A model generated the notes under the pieces. That model did no database searches. It worked only from the letters and a program-made list of their open reading frames with translations, and was not told the origin of the DNA. From positions 310,001 to 374,000 of the forward strand of contig NZ_ONZG01000004.1 of NCBI RefSeq assembly GCF_900302455.1: DNA of 64,000 bases, in the 5' to 3' direction. Shown here piece by piece: positions 9,087-16,187 of the stretch. Every line of letters starts with the position of its first letter. Within the stretch, counting starts at the first letter, position 1. This stretch comes from Falsiruegeria mediterranea M17 (GTDB lineage: Bacteria > Pseudomonadota > Alphaproteobacteria > Rhodobacterales > Rhodobacteraceae). The translations under genes and the position numbers were made by a program.

Positions 9087-9976
9087 TCGATGTCTTTCCG
9101 AGTGGGGGCATGTGCCCCGGGGTAACTGACGCTGTACGATGCCGCGCGGACGCCATAGGCGATGGCCTGGGCCAATGTGGGTTTGTCGATCTCTGCAATG
9201 GGTCCTAGCATATCTGCATGGGCCAGTGATGCGAGAACTCCGGCATTGAATGTGTCACCTGCGCCAACGGTGTCCTGCACCGTGACCTTGGGGGCAGGGG
9301 TCCTGTGCCGCCAATTCCCCATCCGCGCCTCGACCCCATCTGCGCCGCGTGTGTGCAACATCAGCTGATCGGGGCGCAGATCGGGCAGGGGGCCGAACCA
9401 CGCCAGATCTTCGTCCGAGACCTTGATGATCGAAGCCCGGCGGATCAGCCGCCCCAGACGCGCGCGATAGCTTTCTGCGTCGCGGATCACGGATGGGCGA
9501 ATGTTCAGGTCCAGCCACGTCAATCGATCCTTGGCGCACGCCATCAGCCGCTCAAACGCATCGGCTGCGGGCGCATGCACCAGGCTGATACCGCCAAAAA
9601 TCAGGGCCTTTACCGTTTCTGAAAGTACGGGCAACTGGTCTGGCGTCAGGGACCGTCCGGCGCTGTTTTCATCATAAAGATCAAAGTGGATGCCACCCGG
9701 CTTTACCTGAGCAATTGCCAAAGACGAAGGTCTGTCGCTGCGGCGGGCCAGCGAGACATCGACCCCCTCGCGCCGCAAATGCTCGGACATGCGCTGGCCC
9801 ATGGCATCCGTGGATAAAACCCCAACAAAGCCCACTGGCACCTCAAGGCGCGACAAGGCAACTGCGCAATTGACCGCCGCGCCCCCCACGACAGGAAGCA
9901 GAGCATCCGAGGTGTCGGCCTGCGGGACGAGATCCATCACAGCCTCGCCACAACATAAGATATGGGCGGGGTTCAT
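9083..9976 (-). CDS. PfkB family carbohydrate kinase (fructokinase-like)
   Basis: A ribokinase-fold kinase of about 297 residues. The N-terminal substrate motif is GEAVMDLVP with [15 protein letters not shown], and the C-terminal PfkB signature is [12 protein letters not shown] with the catalytic Asp. The pattern is closest to fructokinases but other hexoses or pentoses are possible. I choose ATG 9976 because it makes the same 4-base ATGA overlap with the nitroreductase gene seen at the other junctions in this operon; ATG 9985 would overlap by 13 bases. Confidence 0.88.
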   Translation of the reverse strand: MNPAHILCCGEAVMDLVPQADTSDALLPVVGGAAVNCAVALSRLEVPVGFVGVLSTDAMGQRMSEHLRREGVDVSLARRSDRPSSLAIAQVKPGGIHFDLYDENSAGRSLTPDQLPVLSETVKALIFGGISLVHAPAADAFERLMACAKDRLTWLDLNIRPSVIRDAESYRARLGRLIRRASIIKVSDEDLAWFGPLPDLRPDQLMLHTRGADGVEARMGNWRHRTPAPKVTVQDTVGAGDTFNAGVLASLAHADMLGPIAEIDKPTLAQAIAYGVRAASYSVSYPGAHAPTRKDIE

Positions 9977-10641
9977 CCCTGCCATGTCACCGTTTCATCC
10001 AGGCTTGCCCGTTGGGTTCTGAACCCATTGGCCGGGTGGTCCGTATCAGAATACCCAAAGGAAATGGCGCAGAGGATCAGCCGATCTTCGGGGATGTCGA
10101 AATAGCGGTGCAGGAACGGCCCGTATGAGGCAACAGCCGCCTGCGGGATCGTTGCAACGCCAAGCGCTTGGGCCGCCAAAGTAAAGGCCGCCACATAACC
10201 GCCGGTGTCCATCGCCCCATATGGGCCCAGATCCGCAGGGCTGTGCAAGATGGCGCAGTGCGGCGCGCCAAACAGGGCAAAGTTCTGCATCATCTGTTGC
10301 GCGGATCCCGCGCGGTCCCCTTTTTCGACCCCGACCGCTTCATACAGTGCCCAGCCACAGGTGCGGCGTCGATCTTGATAGACGCCGGTGTAGGCGGACG
10401 GGAACGGCAAGTCGGGCTTGGGGGCACCAGTTGCCACCTCGTTCTGCAAAGCTTCGCGAAAACTGTCGGTCTCGGCGCCGCTGGTGATCAGAACCTGCCA
10501 AGGCTGCGCGTTGCACCAGCTTGGCACGCGTTGCGCCGCTGTCAGGATCTGCTCGATCACGGCACGTGGCACCGGATCGGGGCGGAACGCGCGGCAAGAG
10601 TGGCGGCTGCTCAGCAGATCGTTCAAGGCGTCATAGGACAT
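9973..10641 (-). CDS. Nitroreductase family protein
   Basis: A 222-residue FMN-dependent oxidoreductase of the nitroreductase superfamily. The FMN phosphate-binding RHSCRAF motif lies near residues 13-19, followed by VPSWCNAQPWQV, and the C-terminal portion has AAQALGVATIPQAA. Members reduce nitro compounds, quinones or other conjugated substrates with NAD(P)H; the physiological substrate here is unknown. It is the first gene of the four-gene coupled set ending in glycerate kinase, and lies divergent from the guanidine riboswitch module with about 125 bp before that promoter. Confidence 0.9.
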   Translation of the reverse strand: MSYDALNDLLSSRHSCRAFRPDPVPRAVIEQILTAAQRVPSWCNAQPWQVLITSGAETDSFREALQNEVATGAPKPDLPFPSAYTGVYQDRRRTCGWALYEAVGVEKGDRAGSAQQMMQNFALFGAPHCAILHSPADLGPYGAMDTGGYVAAFTLAAQALGVATIPQAAVASYGPFLHRYFDIPEDRLILCAISFGYSDTDHPANGFRTQRASLDETVTWQG

Positions 10642-10766
10642 GGGCGGTTCTCCTCTTGGGCCGCACCTTGGCGGGGCAACCCGGCAGGTTCAAGCCCCGA
10701 GATGTGAAACCGGCGCGGGCGATCGGAATTTGCCGATACGTGGTCATACGCGGGATAAGCATGGAA

Positions 10767-10795
10767 TTGACAGGCTGCAGCCACATCAATATCAA
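10767..10795 (+). promoter_or_regulatory. Sigma-70 type promoter of the guanidine module
   Basis: A perfect -35 box TTGACA (10767-10772) is followed by a 17-base spacer and a -10 box TATCAA (10790-10795, 4 of 6 matches). The expected transcription start near 10802 falls a few bases before the first riboswitch hairpin, which fits a leader made almost entirely of the aptamer. Confidence 0.65.
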
Positions 10796-10809
10796 ACCCT
10801 CATCCGCCT

Positions 10810-10856
10810 GCCGGGACGACCCGGCCTTTCCCGGGCTAATGTCAGGACGACCTGCC
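10810..10856 (+). promoter_or_regulatory. Guanidine-II riboswitch (mini-ykkC)
   Basis: Two small hairpins, both capped by an ACGA loop, lie in tandem just before the Gdx start. P1 is GCCGGG-ACGA-CCCGGC (10810-10825, 6 perfect pairs). P2 is CAGG-ACGA-CCTG (10843-10854), extended by a G10841-C10856 pair around one mismatch. Two stems with ACGR loops are the defining signature of the mini-ykkC/guanidine-II class, in which each loop helps bind one guanidinium ion and loop-loop docking exposes the ribosome site. The likely ribosome site (GGTGG, 10863-10867) follows P2 directly, consistent with translational control. Confidence 0.88.
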
Positions 10857-10872
10857 AAATTCGGTGGTCAAC

Positions 10873-11190
10873 ATGGCGTGGATTTTTCTACTGACAGCAG
10901 GCGCGTTGGAGGTTGCTTGGGCAACAGGGCTCAAGAAGCTTGCATCGGGTTTTTCGTGGACGCTTGGCGTGGTGACAGTTGTCGCCATGATTGCAAGCCT
11001 GATTGCGCTTTATGCGGCGATGTCGCGGCTTCCTTTGGGTATTGCCTATCCGATCTGGACGGGCATTGGCTCGGTCGGGGCGGTTGCCCTTGGCGTCCTG
11101 GCTTTTGGCCAACCCTTAACCGCAACCACCCTTCTCGGCGTGGCCTTCTTGCTTGTCGGGATGCTGATATTGGGCGCGGACGCGCATTGA
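10873..11190 (+). CDS. gdx: Guanidinium exporter Gdx (SugE subfamily of SMR)
   Basis: A 105-residue four-helix small multidrug resistance protein. The key central glutamate is Glu13 in ALEVAWATGLK, the Gdx/SugE version of helix 1, and IAYPIWTGIGSVGA matches the conserved helix-3 motif. These proteins act as antiparallel dimers that exchange guanidinium for two protons at the inner membrane. I choose ATG 10873, five bases after GGTGG, rather than the GTG at 10864 that would overlap the ribosome site. The guanidine-II riboswitch immediately upstream supports the Gdx assignment over a generic drug exporter. Confidence 0.93.
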   Translation: MAWIFLLTAGALEVAWATGLKKLASGFSWTLGVVTVVAMIASLIALYAAMSRLPLGIAYPIWTGIGSVGAVALGVLAFGQPLTATTLLGVAFLLVGMLILGADAH

Positions 11191-11208
11191 GAACAAAGGA
11201 GCTTAAAA

Positions 11209-11829
11209 ATGACCAGCAAAGCGAAACAGGCCCGCAACCTGATCGAGGGCAAGCCCGCCCTGATCGTCATCGACATTCAGAAAAGCACGTTCATCGATGA
11301 CAGTGAAGTGCGCTCCATCGACAACATGCCCGGCTACAAGGATCGGATGATCGCGGCGCGGGATCTGGTCGATGCAGCCCATGACAATGATATCCCGGTG
11401 ATCTTCATCCAAGAGGTTCACCGCCCCGATCTGATCGATTTCGGGCGCGAGCTGGACGGGGATGAGGACGTGCATTGCCTCGAAGGGGACCCGCGCACCG
11501 AAGTGGCCAAGGAAGAGATGGGATTTCGGCCCGGCGACTATGTGATTCCGAAACGACGATACTCGGCCTTTTTTGGCACGGATTTCGAGATCTTGCTCAG
11601 GGGGCTGAAGGCCGACACGCTGATCCTGTGCGGTGGCCTGACGGACGTCTGCGTGCACTACACATTTGTTGACGGGCACCAATCCGACTACTTCTGCCGC
11701 GTGGTCGAAGACTGCGTTGGCGGGTCCTCGATCCAAGCGCATGAGGCCGCGCTAAGGGCAATGGAATACCTGCAGACCGGGGCGGTGCAATCGCGTGCGA
11801 CGGTGATCCAGGCCATGTCGGCTGCCTAG
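11209..11829 (+). CDS. Cysteine hydrolase of the isochorismatase family
   Basis: A 206-residue hydrolase with the full catalytic triad of the family: Asp22 (VIDIQ), Lys115 (VIPKRRYSAF) and Cys148 (GGLTDVCVHYT). The family contains isochorismatases, nicotinamidases, ureidoacrylate hydrolase RutB and biuret hydrolase, all acting on amide or related C-N bonds. It lies 18 bases after gdx with a strong ribosome site (AAAGGAG), so it is almost certainly on the same riboswitch-controlled transcript. An amide or ureido substrate linked to guanidine breakdown is inferred from that context; a general role cannot be excluded. Confidence 0.87.
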   Translation: MTSKAKQARNLIEGKPALIVIDIQKSTFIDDSEVRSIDNMPGYKDRMIAARDLVDAAHDNDIPVIFIQEVHRPDLIDFGRELDGDEDVHCLEGDPRTEVAKEEMGFRPGDYVIPKRRYSAFFGTDFEILLRGLKADTLILCGGLTDVCVHYTFVDGHQSDYFCRVVEDCVGGSSIQAHEAALRAMEYLQTGAVQSRATVIQAMSAA

Positions 11830-11842
11830 GCCCGAATGCGTG

Positions 11843-12979
11843 TCACTGGTTCGTGGCCACCAAATAGCCTAGGCCCGCGGCTGCTAGCAGACCCAGGGTC
11901 ACGGCGATAGTGATCTTGATCGCTGACCAGGGGCGTTCGCCTTGCACCCGGCCCGTACGTCCATTGACAACAAAGCGATAGGTTTTGCCGCGATACTTAT
12001 ACGCGGCCAGCCAGACCGGCAGCAGAATATGCTTGAACGTCACATCCGAGATCGTGGTGTCGATGTCATGGATACGCTGTTGATCCCCACCGATGTCAAA
12101 GCGCACATCACGCTCGATCACGCGAGCCATGTGGCCGCGCGCCTCGGTGTAGCCGTCTTTCAGCTCGACGGTATAAGCCTCGGCCCGGAACCCGGCCAAG
12201 TATTGCGGCTGATAGGGCTCTAGCGCGGGCAAGTCCCAAGGTTCCAACGCGTCGGTGTAGGACTTTGGAAGGCTGGTCGAGGCCAAAACCAGCACATCGT
12301 CAAAGAACCGGGCGACACGGCCGGATTTGGGTGACCAACGGATCTTGGGTACCTGTTCGGTAACCTGCTTGCCGTCGCGCATGACGGTGCGCGTCTCATA
12401 ATAAACGGTGCCGCGCTCGCCGCGATAGCTGGATTTGGTGTCGGCATCAAAGGTCCAGTAGGGGACATAGATGCCCTGCATCTTGCGGCCCTTGCGGGCG
12501 TATTCCTTCAGGCCATTCGGCGCGAACCACAGCGCACCCAGCCAATCGCTCATAGCCCCATGGGCTGAGCGTTCGTCCAAGGCAAACGGCAGCACTCCGC
12601 GTGGTTTTATGTGTCGATTGACTCCGGTGCCCGTGACAACGGGCGTTGCGCAAAACGGGCATTCGGCAGCGTGGGTGTCGGGATCGAACTCGACTTGAGC
12701 GGCGCAGTTTGGGCAGCTCAGGACGCGGGTTTCCTCGATCTCGGCCTCGGGCAGGTCTTGTGCCATGGCGGCGTCGAAATCCAGCTCACGCAGCGTTGCA
12801 CCTTTCCACGGGCCTGCCTTGATCTCGCGGGAATGACCGCAATGGTCACAGCTCAGCGTGCCGTCAGTTGGATTGAACCGATAGTCTGCACCACAATTGT
12901 CGCAGGGAAAGCGATGTTCGTCCTTTGCCTGTTTCTGCGGGACGATGTCAGATGGAGGGGGCGGGGGCACAGGTGTCAT
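11843..12979 (-). CDS. Zinc-ribbon membrane protein of an SPFH-linked cluster
   Basis: A 378-residue protein with a proline-rich start (MTPVPPPPPSDI) and two zinc ribbons: CDNCGADY...CDHCGH at about residues 26-48 and CPNCAAQVEF...CPFCAT at about 89-112. A long middle domain follows, and one C-terminal membrane span (IKITIAVTLGLLAAAGLGYLVA) anchors it with the ribbons probably in the cytoplasm. Older databases describe such proteins as TFIIB-zinc-ribbon or PriA-like because of the ribbons. Similar proteins (YdjG type) occur beside SPFH proteins in Firmicutes, matching the SPFH gene two genes upstream here. It is the last gene of the cluster, seven bases after the 80-residue orphan. The molecular function is unknown. 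Confidence 0.8.
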   Translation of the reverse strand: MTPVPPPPPSDIVPQKQAKDEHRFPCDNCGADYRFNPTDGTLSCDHCGHSREIKAGPWKGATLRELDFDAAMAQDLPEAEIEETRVLSCPNCAAQVEFDPDTHAAECPFCATPVVTGTGVNRHIKPRGVLPFALDERSAHGAMSDWLGALWFAPNGLKEYARKGRKMQGIYVPYWTFDADTKSSYRGERGTVYYETRTVMRDGKQVTEQVPKIRWSPKSGRVARFFDDVLVLASTSLPKSYTDALEPWDLPALEPYQPQYLAGFRAEAYTVELKDGYTEARGHMARVIERDVRFDIGGDQQRIHDIDTTISDVTFKHILLPVWLAAYKYRGKTYRFVVNGRTGRVQGERPWSAIKITIAVTLGLLAAAGLGYLVATNQ

Positions 12980-12986
12980 CGGTGGC

Positions 12987-13229
12987 TCACTCGTCGCGTT
13001 GCAGATGGCAGAAGGCAGAACGTTTGTCCGTCGCCAGAACGTTTTTCATCATCGCGGCCACGCAGGCTCCGATGCGGTGAAAACTGGGACGTGCGTGGCG
13101 CAGAGGCAGGTTGCGCGCATAGGGACGTTGCCTGGGCGTCATGTGTTGTCGGCGCGGCGGAGGGCTGTGTTCGGACGAAGCCCAATTGTCCGGGCCACCC
13201 GTTCGGGGCTTGTCCACAGGCAGGGTCAT
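12987..13229 (-). CDS. Small orphan protein, 80 residues
   Basis: A short frame fills the gap between the cytochrome b561-like gene and the zinc-ribbon gene almost exactly, with 12 bases before it and 7 after it. Its ATG (13229) has a good GGAG ribosome site seven bases upstream that overlaps the stop region of the preceding gene, which argues for a real translated gene. The product is basic and rich in Arg, Pro and His (MTPRQRPYARNLPLRHAR), with no signal peptide, no membrane span and no Cys pair. I do not recognise it. A longer frame in another phase across the same region lacks this fit. Confidence 0.55.
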   Translation of the reverse strand: MTLPVDKPRTGGPDNWASSEHSPPPRRQHMTPRQRPYARNLPLRHARPSFHRIGACVAAMMKNVLATDKRSAFCHLQRDE

Positions 13230-13241
13230 CCAATCGCTCCG

Positions 13242-13769
13242 TCAAAGGTATTTGTGCCGAATTCGCGGAACCATGATACGCAGGGCGTTGTCCTTTAGCC
13301 AGAGGTGCCGCCACAGGTGAAAGCCGATATGGGCAACCACCACAAGGATGAGCGCGTCAAAGGCAAGCTCGTGAACGTCTTGCGCCAGGTCATGGATGGT
13401 TTTGCTGCCGAAGCCCGGGTTGATCTGGAGCCAACCAAAGGCGCGAATGGCAAAAGGCGCGGCAAGGCCGGCCATGGCACCAGTGGCGACAACAATCGGC
13501 ATGCCCCATTGCAGGGCCTTGTGGGACAGCGGATGAAGGCGCTTGGTAACGCCCGGCAATTTTGGGCCAGGACGGCCTGCCAATCCTTTTCGCAGATAGA
13601 TCAGGGTCCAAATGCCGACAACGATGGCCAGCAAAAGCCCCATGCCTGCATGGGTGCTGAGGCCAGCGCCGGGATCAGCGGGTACTTCATCGGGTTCGAC
13701 CAGAAAGAAATATCCGATCAGCCCGGCGGACAGCCAGTGCATCCATTTCAGAACAGAACGTCGATTCAT
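13242..13769 (-). CDS. Cytochrome b561-like membrane protein
   Basis: A 175-residue protein with four predicted spans and the histidines expected to hold haem b: His11 (KWMHWLSAG), the STHAGMG histidine near residue 40, and the C-terminal VHELAFDALILVVVAHIGFH region with a His pair spaced for haem ligation. It resembles the bacterial cytochrome b561 / Ni-Fe hydrogenase b-subunit superfamily, which moves electrons from quinol to a partner. It sits three bases downstream of the SPFH gene and just before the orphan and zinc-ribbon genes, an unusual partner set. The electron donor and acceptor are unknown. Confidence 0.83.
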   Translation of the reverse strand: MNRRSVLKWMHWLSAGLIGYFFLVEPDEVPADPGAGLSTHAGMGLLLAIVVGIWTLIYLRKGLAGRPGPKLPGVTKRLHPLSHKALQWGMPIVVATGAMAGLAAPFAIRAFGWLQINPGFGSKTIHDLAQDVHELAFDALILVVVAHIGFHLWRHLWLKDNALRIMVPRIRHKYL

Positions 13770-13772
13770 CGG

Positions 13773-14918
13773 TTACGCACCAGGCGGCGGTGGCGGCAGA
13801 ATGGTGAAAAGCTGCGCCAGTTCCTGCACGTCTTCGGCGCGTTTCCATCCGTCTTGCCCGGCAGTCCAGACATAGGTTTCGCGTGTGATCTCTCCGCCTG
13901 TGGCCATGCGCCCCAACTTGGCTTTCGAGAAGGGACCGGATGTGACCCCATCCACCGCGATATGCCAGACATGCTCGACCGGCGGTGGCGGCGGCGGTGC
14001 AACAGGCGATGCCCCATGCGGCGCAGCGGGGGCGGGGCGGGTGCCCCATGGACCAGAGGGTTGACCCGCTGCCATCTGTCCCATTTGCTGGGCCATTGCC
14101 ATGCCCATTCCCATGCCAAGGCCCGCGCCCATACCGCTGTTGGGGGTGCTGGCGGCGGCGGTCATTGCTTCGGCTGCCGAATACTGCGTGAACTTGCCCA
14201 GATCTCCTGCCAGTCCCATCGAGGTGCGCTTGTCCAGTGCCGCCTCGACGGCAGGGGGCAGTGAGATGTTTTCGATGTAAAACTCCGGCATCTCCAACCC
14301 ATATCCTTCCAGCACGGGCGAGACTTCGGCTGCAATCAGCTTGCCCAGATCGGCGGTGTTGGCGGCCATGTCCAGAACCGGGATGCCCGAACCGGCAATG
14401 ATGCGGGAAAACTCCTGCACGATGATATTGCGCACCTGGAACGAGATTTCGTCCATGGTGAATTCACCGTCCGTGCCCACGATCTCGATCAGGAAACGGG
14501 CTGGGTCCTTGACACGCACGGTGTAGGTGCCAAAGGCACGGATGCGGGTGGGGCCGAACTCGGGGTCGCGCAGCATGATCGGGTTCTTGGTGCCCCATTT
14601 GAGATCATTGAATCGCGTGGTGTTGACGAAGTAGATCTCGGACTTGAAAGGCGATTTGAACCCGTGATCCCAATGCTGCAGCGTCGTCATGATCGGCATG
14701 TTGTTGGTTTCGAGCATGTAGAGACCGGGCGTGAACACGTCCGCCAGCTGCCCCTCATGTACAAAAACCGCCGCTTGCCCTTCGCGCACAGTCAGCTTGG
14801 CTCCGTACTTGATCTCATGCCCTTCACGCTCGAACCGCCAGACCATCGTGTCCCGCGTATCATCGACCCAATGAATGACGTCGATGAACTGTCCCGAGAG
14901 AAAATCGAAAATACCCAT
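13773..14918 (-). CDS. SPFH (band 7) protein with C-terminal GYF_2 domain
   Basis: A 381-residue protein. The SPFH/virion-core-like domain covers about residues 20-240 (KYGAKLTVREGQAAVFVHEG...FTPGLYMLETNNMPIMT), followed by a Gly/Met/Ala-rich linker (MGAGLGMGMGMAMAQQMG), a proline run and a GYF_2-type domain (VWHIAVDGVTSGPFSKAKL). It belongs to the YdjI subgroup, often paired with zinc-ribbon proteins. SPFH proteins form membrane-associated scaffolds. ATG 14918 has GGGAG ten bases upstream; the longer frame to 15011 has no support. In the same operon: the cytochrome b561-like gene (3 bp away), the orphan and the zinc-ribbon protein. Confidence 0.88.
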   Translation of the reverse strand: MGIFDFLSGQFIDVIHWVDDTRDTMVWRFEREGHEIKYGAKLTVREGQAAVFVHEGQLADVFTPGLYMLETNNMPIMTTLQHWDHGFKSPFKSEIYFVNTTRFNDLKWGTKNPIMLRDPEFGPTRIRAFGTYTVRVKDPARFLIEIVGTDGEFTMDEISFQVRNIIVQEFSRIIAGSGIPVLDMAANTADLGKLIAAEVSPVLEGYGLEMPEFYIENISLPPAVEAALDKRTSMGLAGDLGKFTQYSAAEAMTAAASTPNSGMGAGLGMGMGMAMAQQMGQMAAGQPSGPWGTRPAPAAPHGASPVAPPPPPPVEHVWHIAVDGVTSGPFSKAKLGRMATGGEITRETYVWTAGQDGWKRAEDVQELAQLFTILPPPPPGA

Positions 14919-15075
14919 GATCTGCAGCTCCCATGTCAATTGAGCGGAACTATACCGGTTCCGCCGGGCAAATCTATGCAAGACTGGTGTCCGTCGAAAG
15001 GGAGAAAGCACCTGAAATCATCCCCGTAGGCAGAAGTCGATGTTGTTTCAGGTCGGTGAAAATCAGCTCGGAGGG

Positions 15076-15147
15076 CTCCCGCCCTCGCATCATGCCCTGA
15101 CGGGCCCTTGCTCCGTTGGGCCGCGCGCCTCGCCTGCGGCTCGGCGC
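15076..15147 (+). repeat. Structured intergenic repeat, copy A
   Basis: First of three related elements: box 1 CTCCCGCCC (15076-15084), a variable middle with CATGCCCTGACGGGC, box 2 CTCC-GTTGGGCC (15111-15122, one base short) and a GC-rich stem-loop (GCGCC at 15125-15129 with GGCGC at 15143-15147). It lies in a gene-free stretch of about 300 bp (14919-15221) between the SPFH start and the DUF2927 stop, that is, just downstream of the DUF2927 gene. I see nothing else coding in that stretch. Confidence 0.7.
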
Positions 15148-15221
15148 AGCACTGACAGACGCAACCCTATGCTTCTGTCCAACACCGGAAGGAGAAGGCC
15201 TTACCGCTTGAACAAAACGAC

Positions 15222-16184
15222 CTAGAGCGACTGCCCCATCGCTTCGCGTGCCAGAATGTTCACCACCGGGCGGGCCTCTTCCGCGGTGATGCCCTGTTTC
15301 AGCCGAGGATCGTAGAGCATCATCAACAGCTTCTCGTCATGGCTGGTCAGCAGCGCAAACTCATCGTCGTCGTTGAAGATCGAGGGCCGCGCGCGGGGGC
15401 TATCATTGGGTAGGCCCAGACCTTGGGCGATTTCCTCATGCACGCAGGACAGACGCACCAGGTCCGGATGCTCGGCCCGGATCAGCGCCACTGCGCGGGT
15501 GTAGTTGTAGGGCGTGCCGTTGCCTGAAACCGCCACCACCAGGCAATAGAACGACTGCGGCAGATCGCGGAAGATCGCCAGCTCTTCGCGGCTGATCGAG
15601 GGGATCAGCTGTTTCAGCCGCGCTTGCAGGAAATCGCTGTCGTCTTCTCCGGCGACAAAGACATGAAAATTCGCGTTCTTTGATGTCGTGCTGATCGGAT
15701 GCCCCGTAATCCGGGCCAGTCGCGCCACATAGCCATCCACGCTGGCCCGGTCCGTAGCGCGCTGGTCCAGCGGAACAGAGGCGCCGAATTCGGTGTTCAC
15801 CCGGACTGGCCCGCTCCATCGGCTGAGCTGGCCGCTTGATCCGCGACCCGAAGAGGTCAGCCCGCCAGGACGGTATTCGTCAAAGAATGCGATTGTTTCA
15901 AAGTTCCTGGCCAGATCGTTTGCGTCATAGGGCGTGTCCGGCCCGCCGCCATCGGTGCGCAGCAGGCCGCGCGTCAGCAGATCGTTCTGAACTTTCTCAT
16001 AGTAGCGGGCCAGATCCTGGCTTGCCGCCGATTGGGGCGTCACCTCGTCCCCGACAGGGGCCAGCCCGGCTGGTCTGTTCTGGGGGAAGGGGGTCGTGCG
16101 CGGTGTCGGGTCACAGGCCGACAACGCCGCAAGGGCGGCCAATGCCGCCCCCATACGCCCGCCTATGCGACCCGTGAACCGCAC
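15222..16184 (-). CDS. DUF2927 lipoprotein
   Basis: A 320-residue predicted outer-envelope lipoprotein: hydrophobic signal (MGAALAALAALSAC) with the lipobox LSAC at its end, a Pro-rich linker, and a DUF2927 domain (NTEFGASVPLDQRATDRASV; HPISTTSKNANFHVFVAGED). The segment SCVHEEIAQGLGLPND near residue 255 contains an HExxxxLG-like pattern reminiscent of zinc metallopeptidases, which I note without claiming activity. It starts at GTG 16184, three bases after telA, or possibly at ATG 16154 where the signal peptide proper begins. The function is unknown; the context is the XpaC-TelA group. Confidence 0.82.
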   Translation of the reverse strand: MRFTGRIGGRMGAALAALAALSACDPTPRTTPFPQNRPAGLAPVGDEVTPQSAASQDLARYYEKVQNDLLTRGLLRTDGGGPDTPYDANDLARNFETIAFFDEYRPGGLTSSGRGSSGQLSRWSGPVRVNTEFGASVPLDQRATDRASVDGYVARLARITGHPISTTSKNANFHVFVAGEDDSDFLQARLKQLIPSISREELAIFRDLPQSFYCLVVAVSGNGTPYNYTRAVALIRAEHPDLVRLSCVHEEIAQGLGLPNDSPRARPSIFNDDDEFALLTSHDEKLLMMLYDPRLKQGITAEEARPVVNILAREAMGQSL

Positions 16185-16187
16185 CGA

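Noticed and set aside
12976-13314. A 112-residue frame between the cytochrome b561-like and zinc-ribbon genes
   Set aside because: It overlaps both neighbours and has no ribosome site. The 80-residue frame in another phase fits the gap and has a GGAG site.
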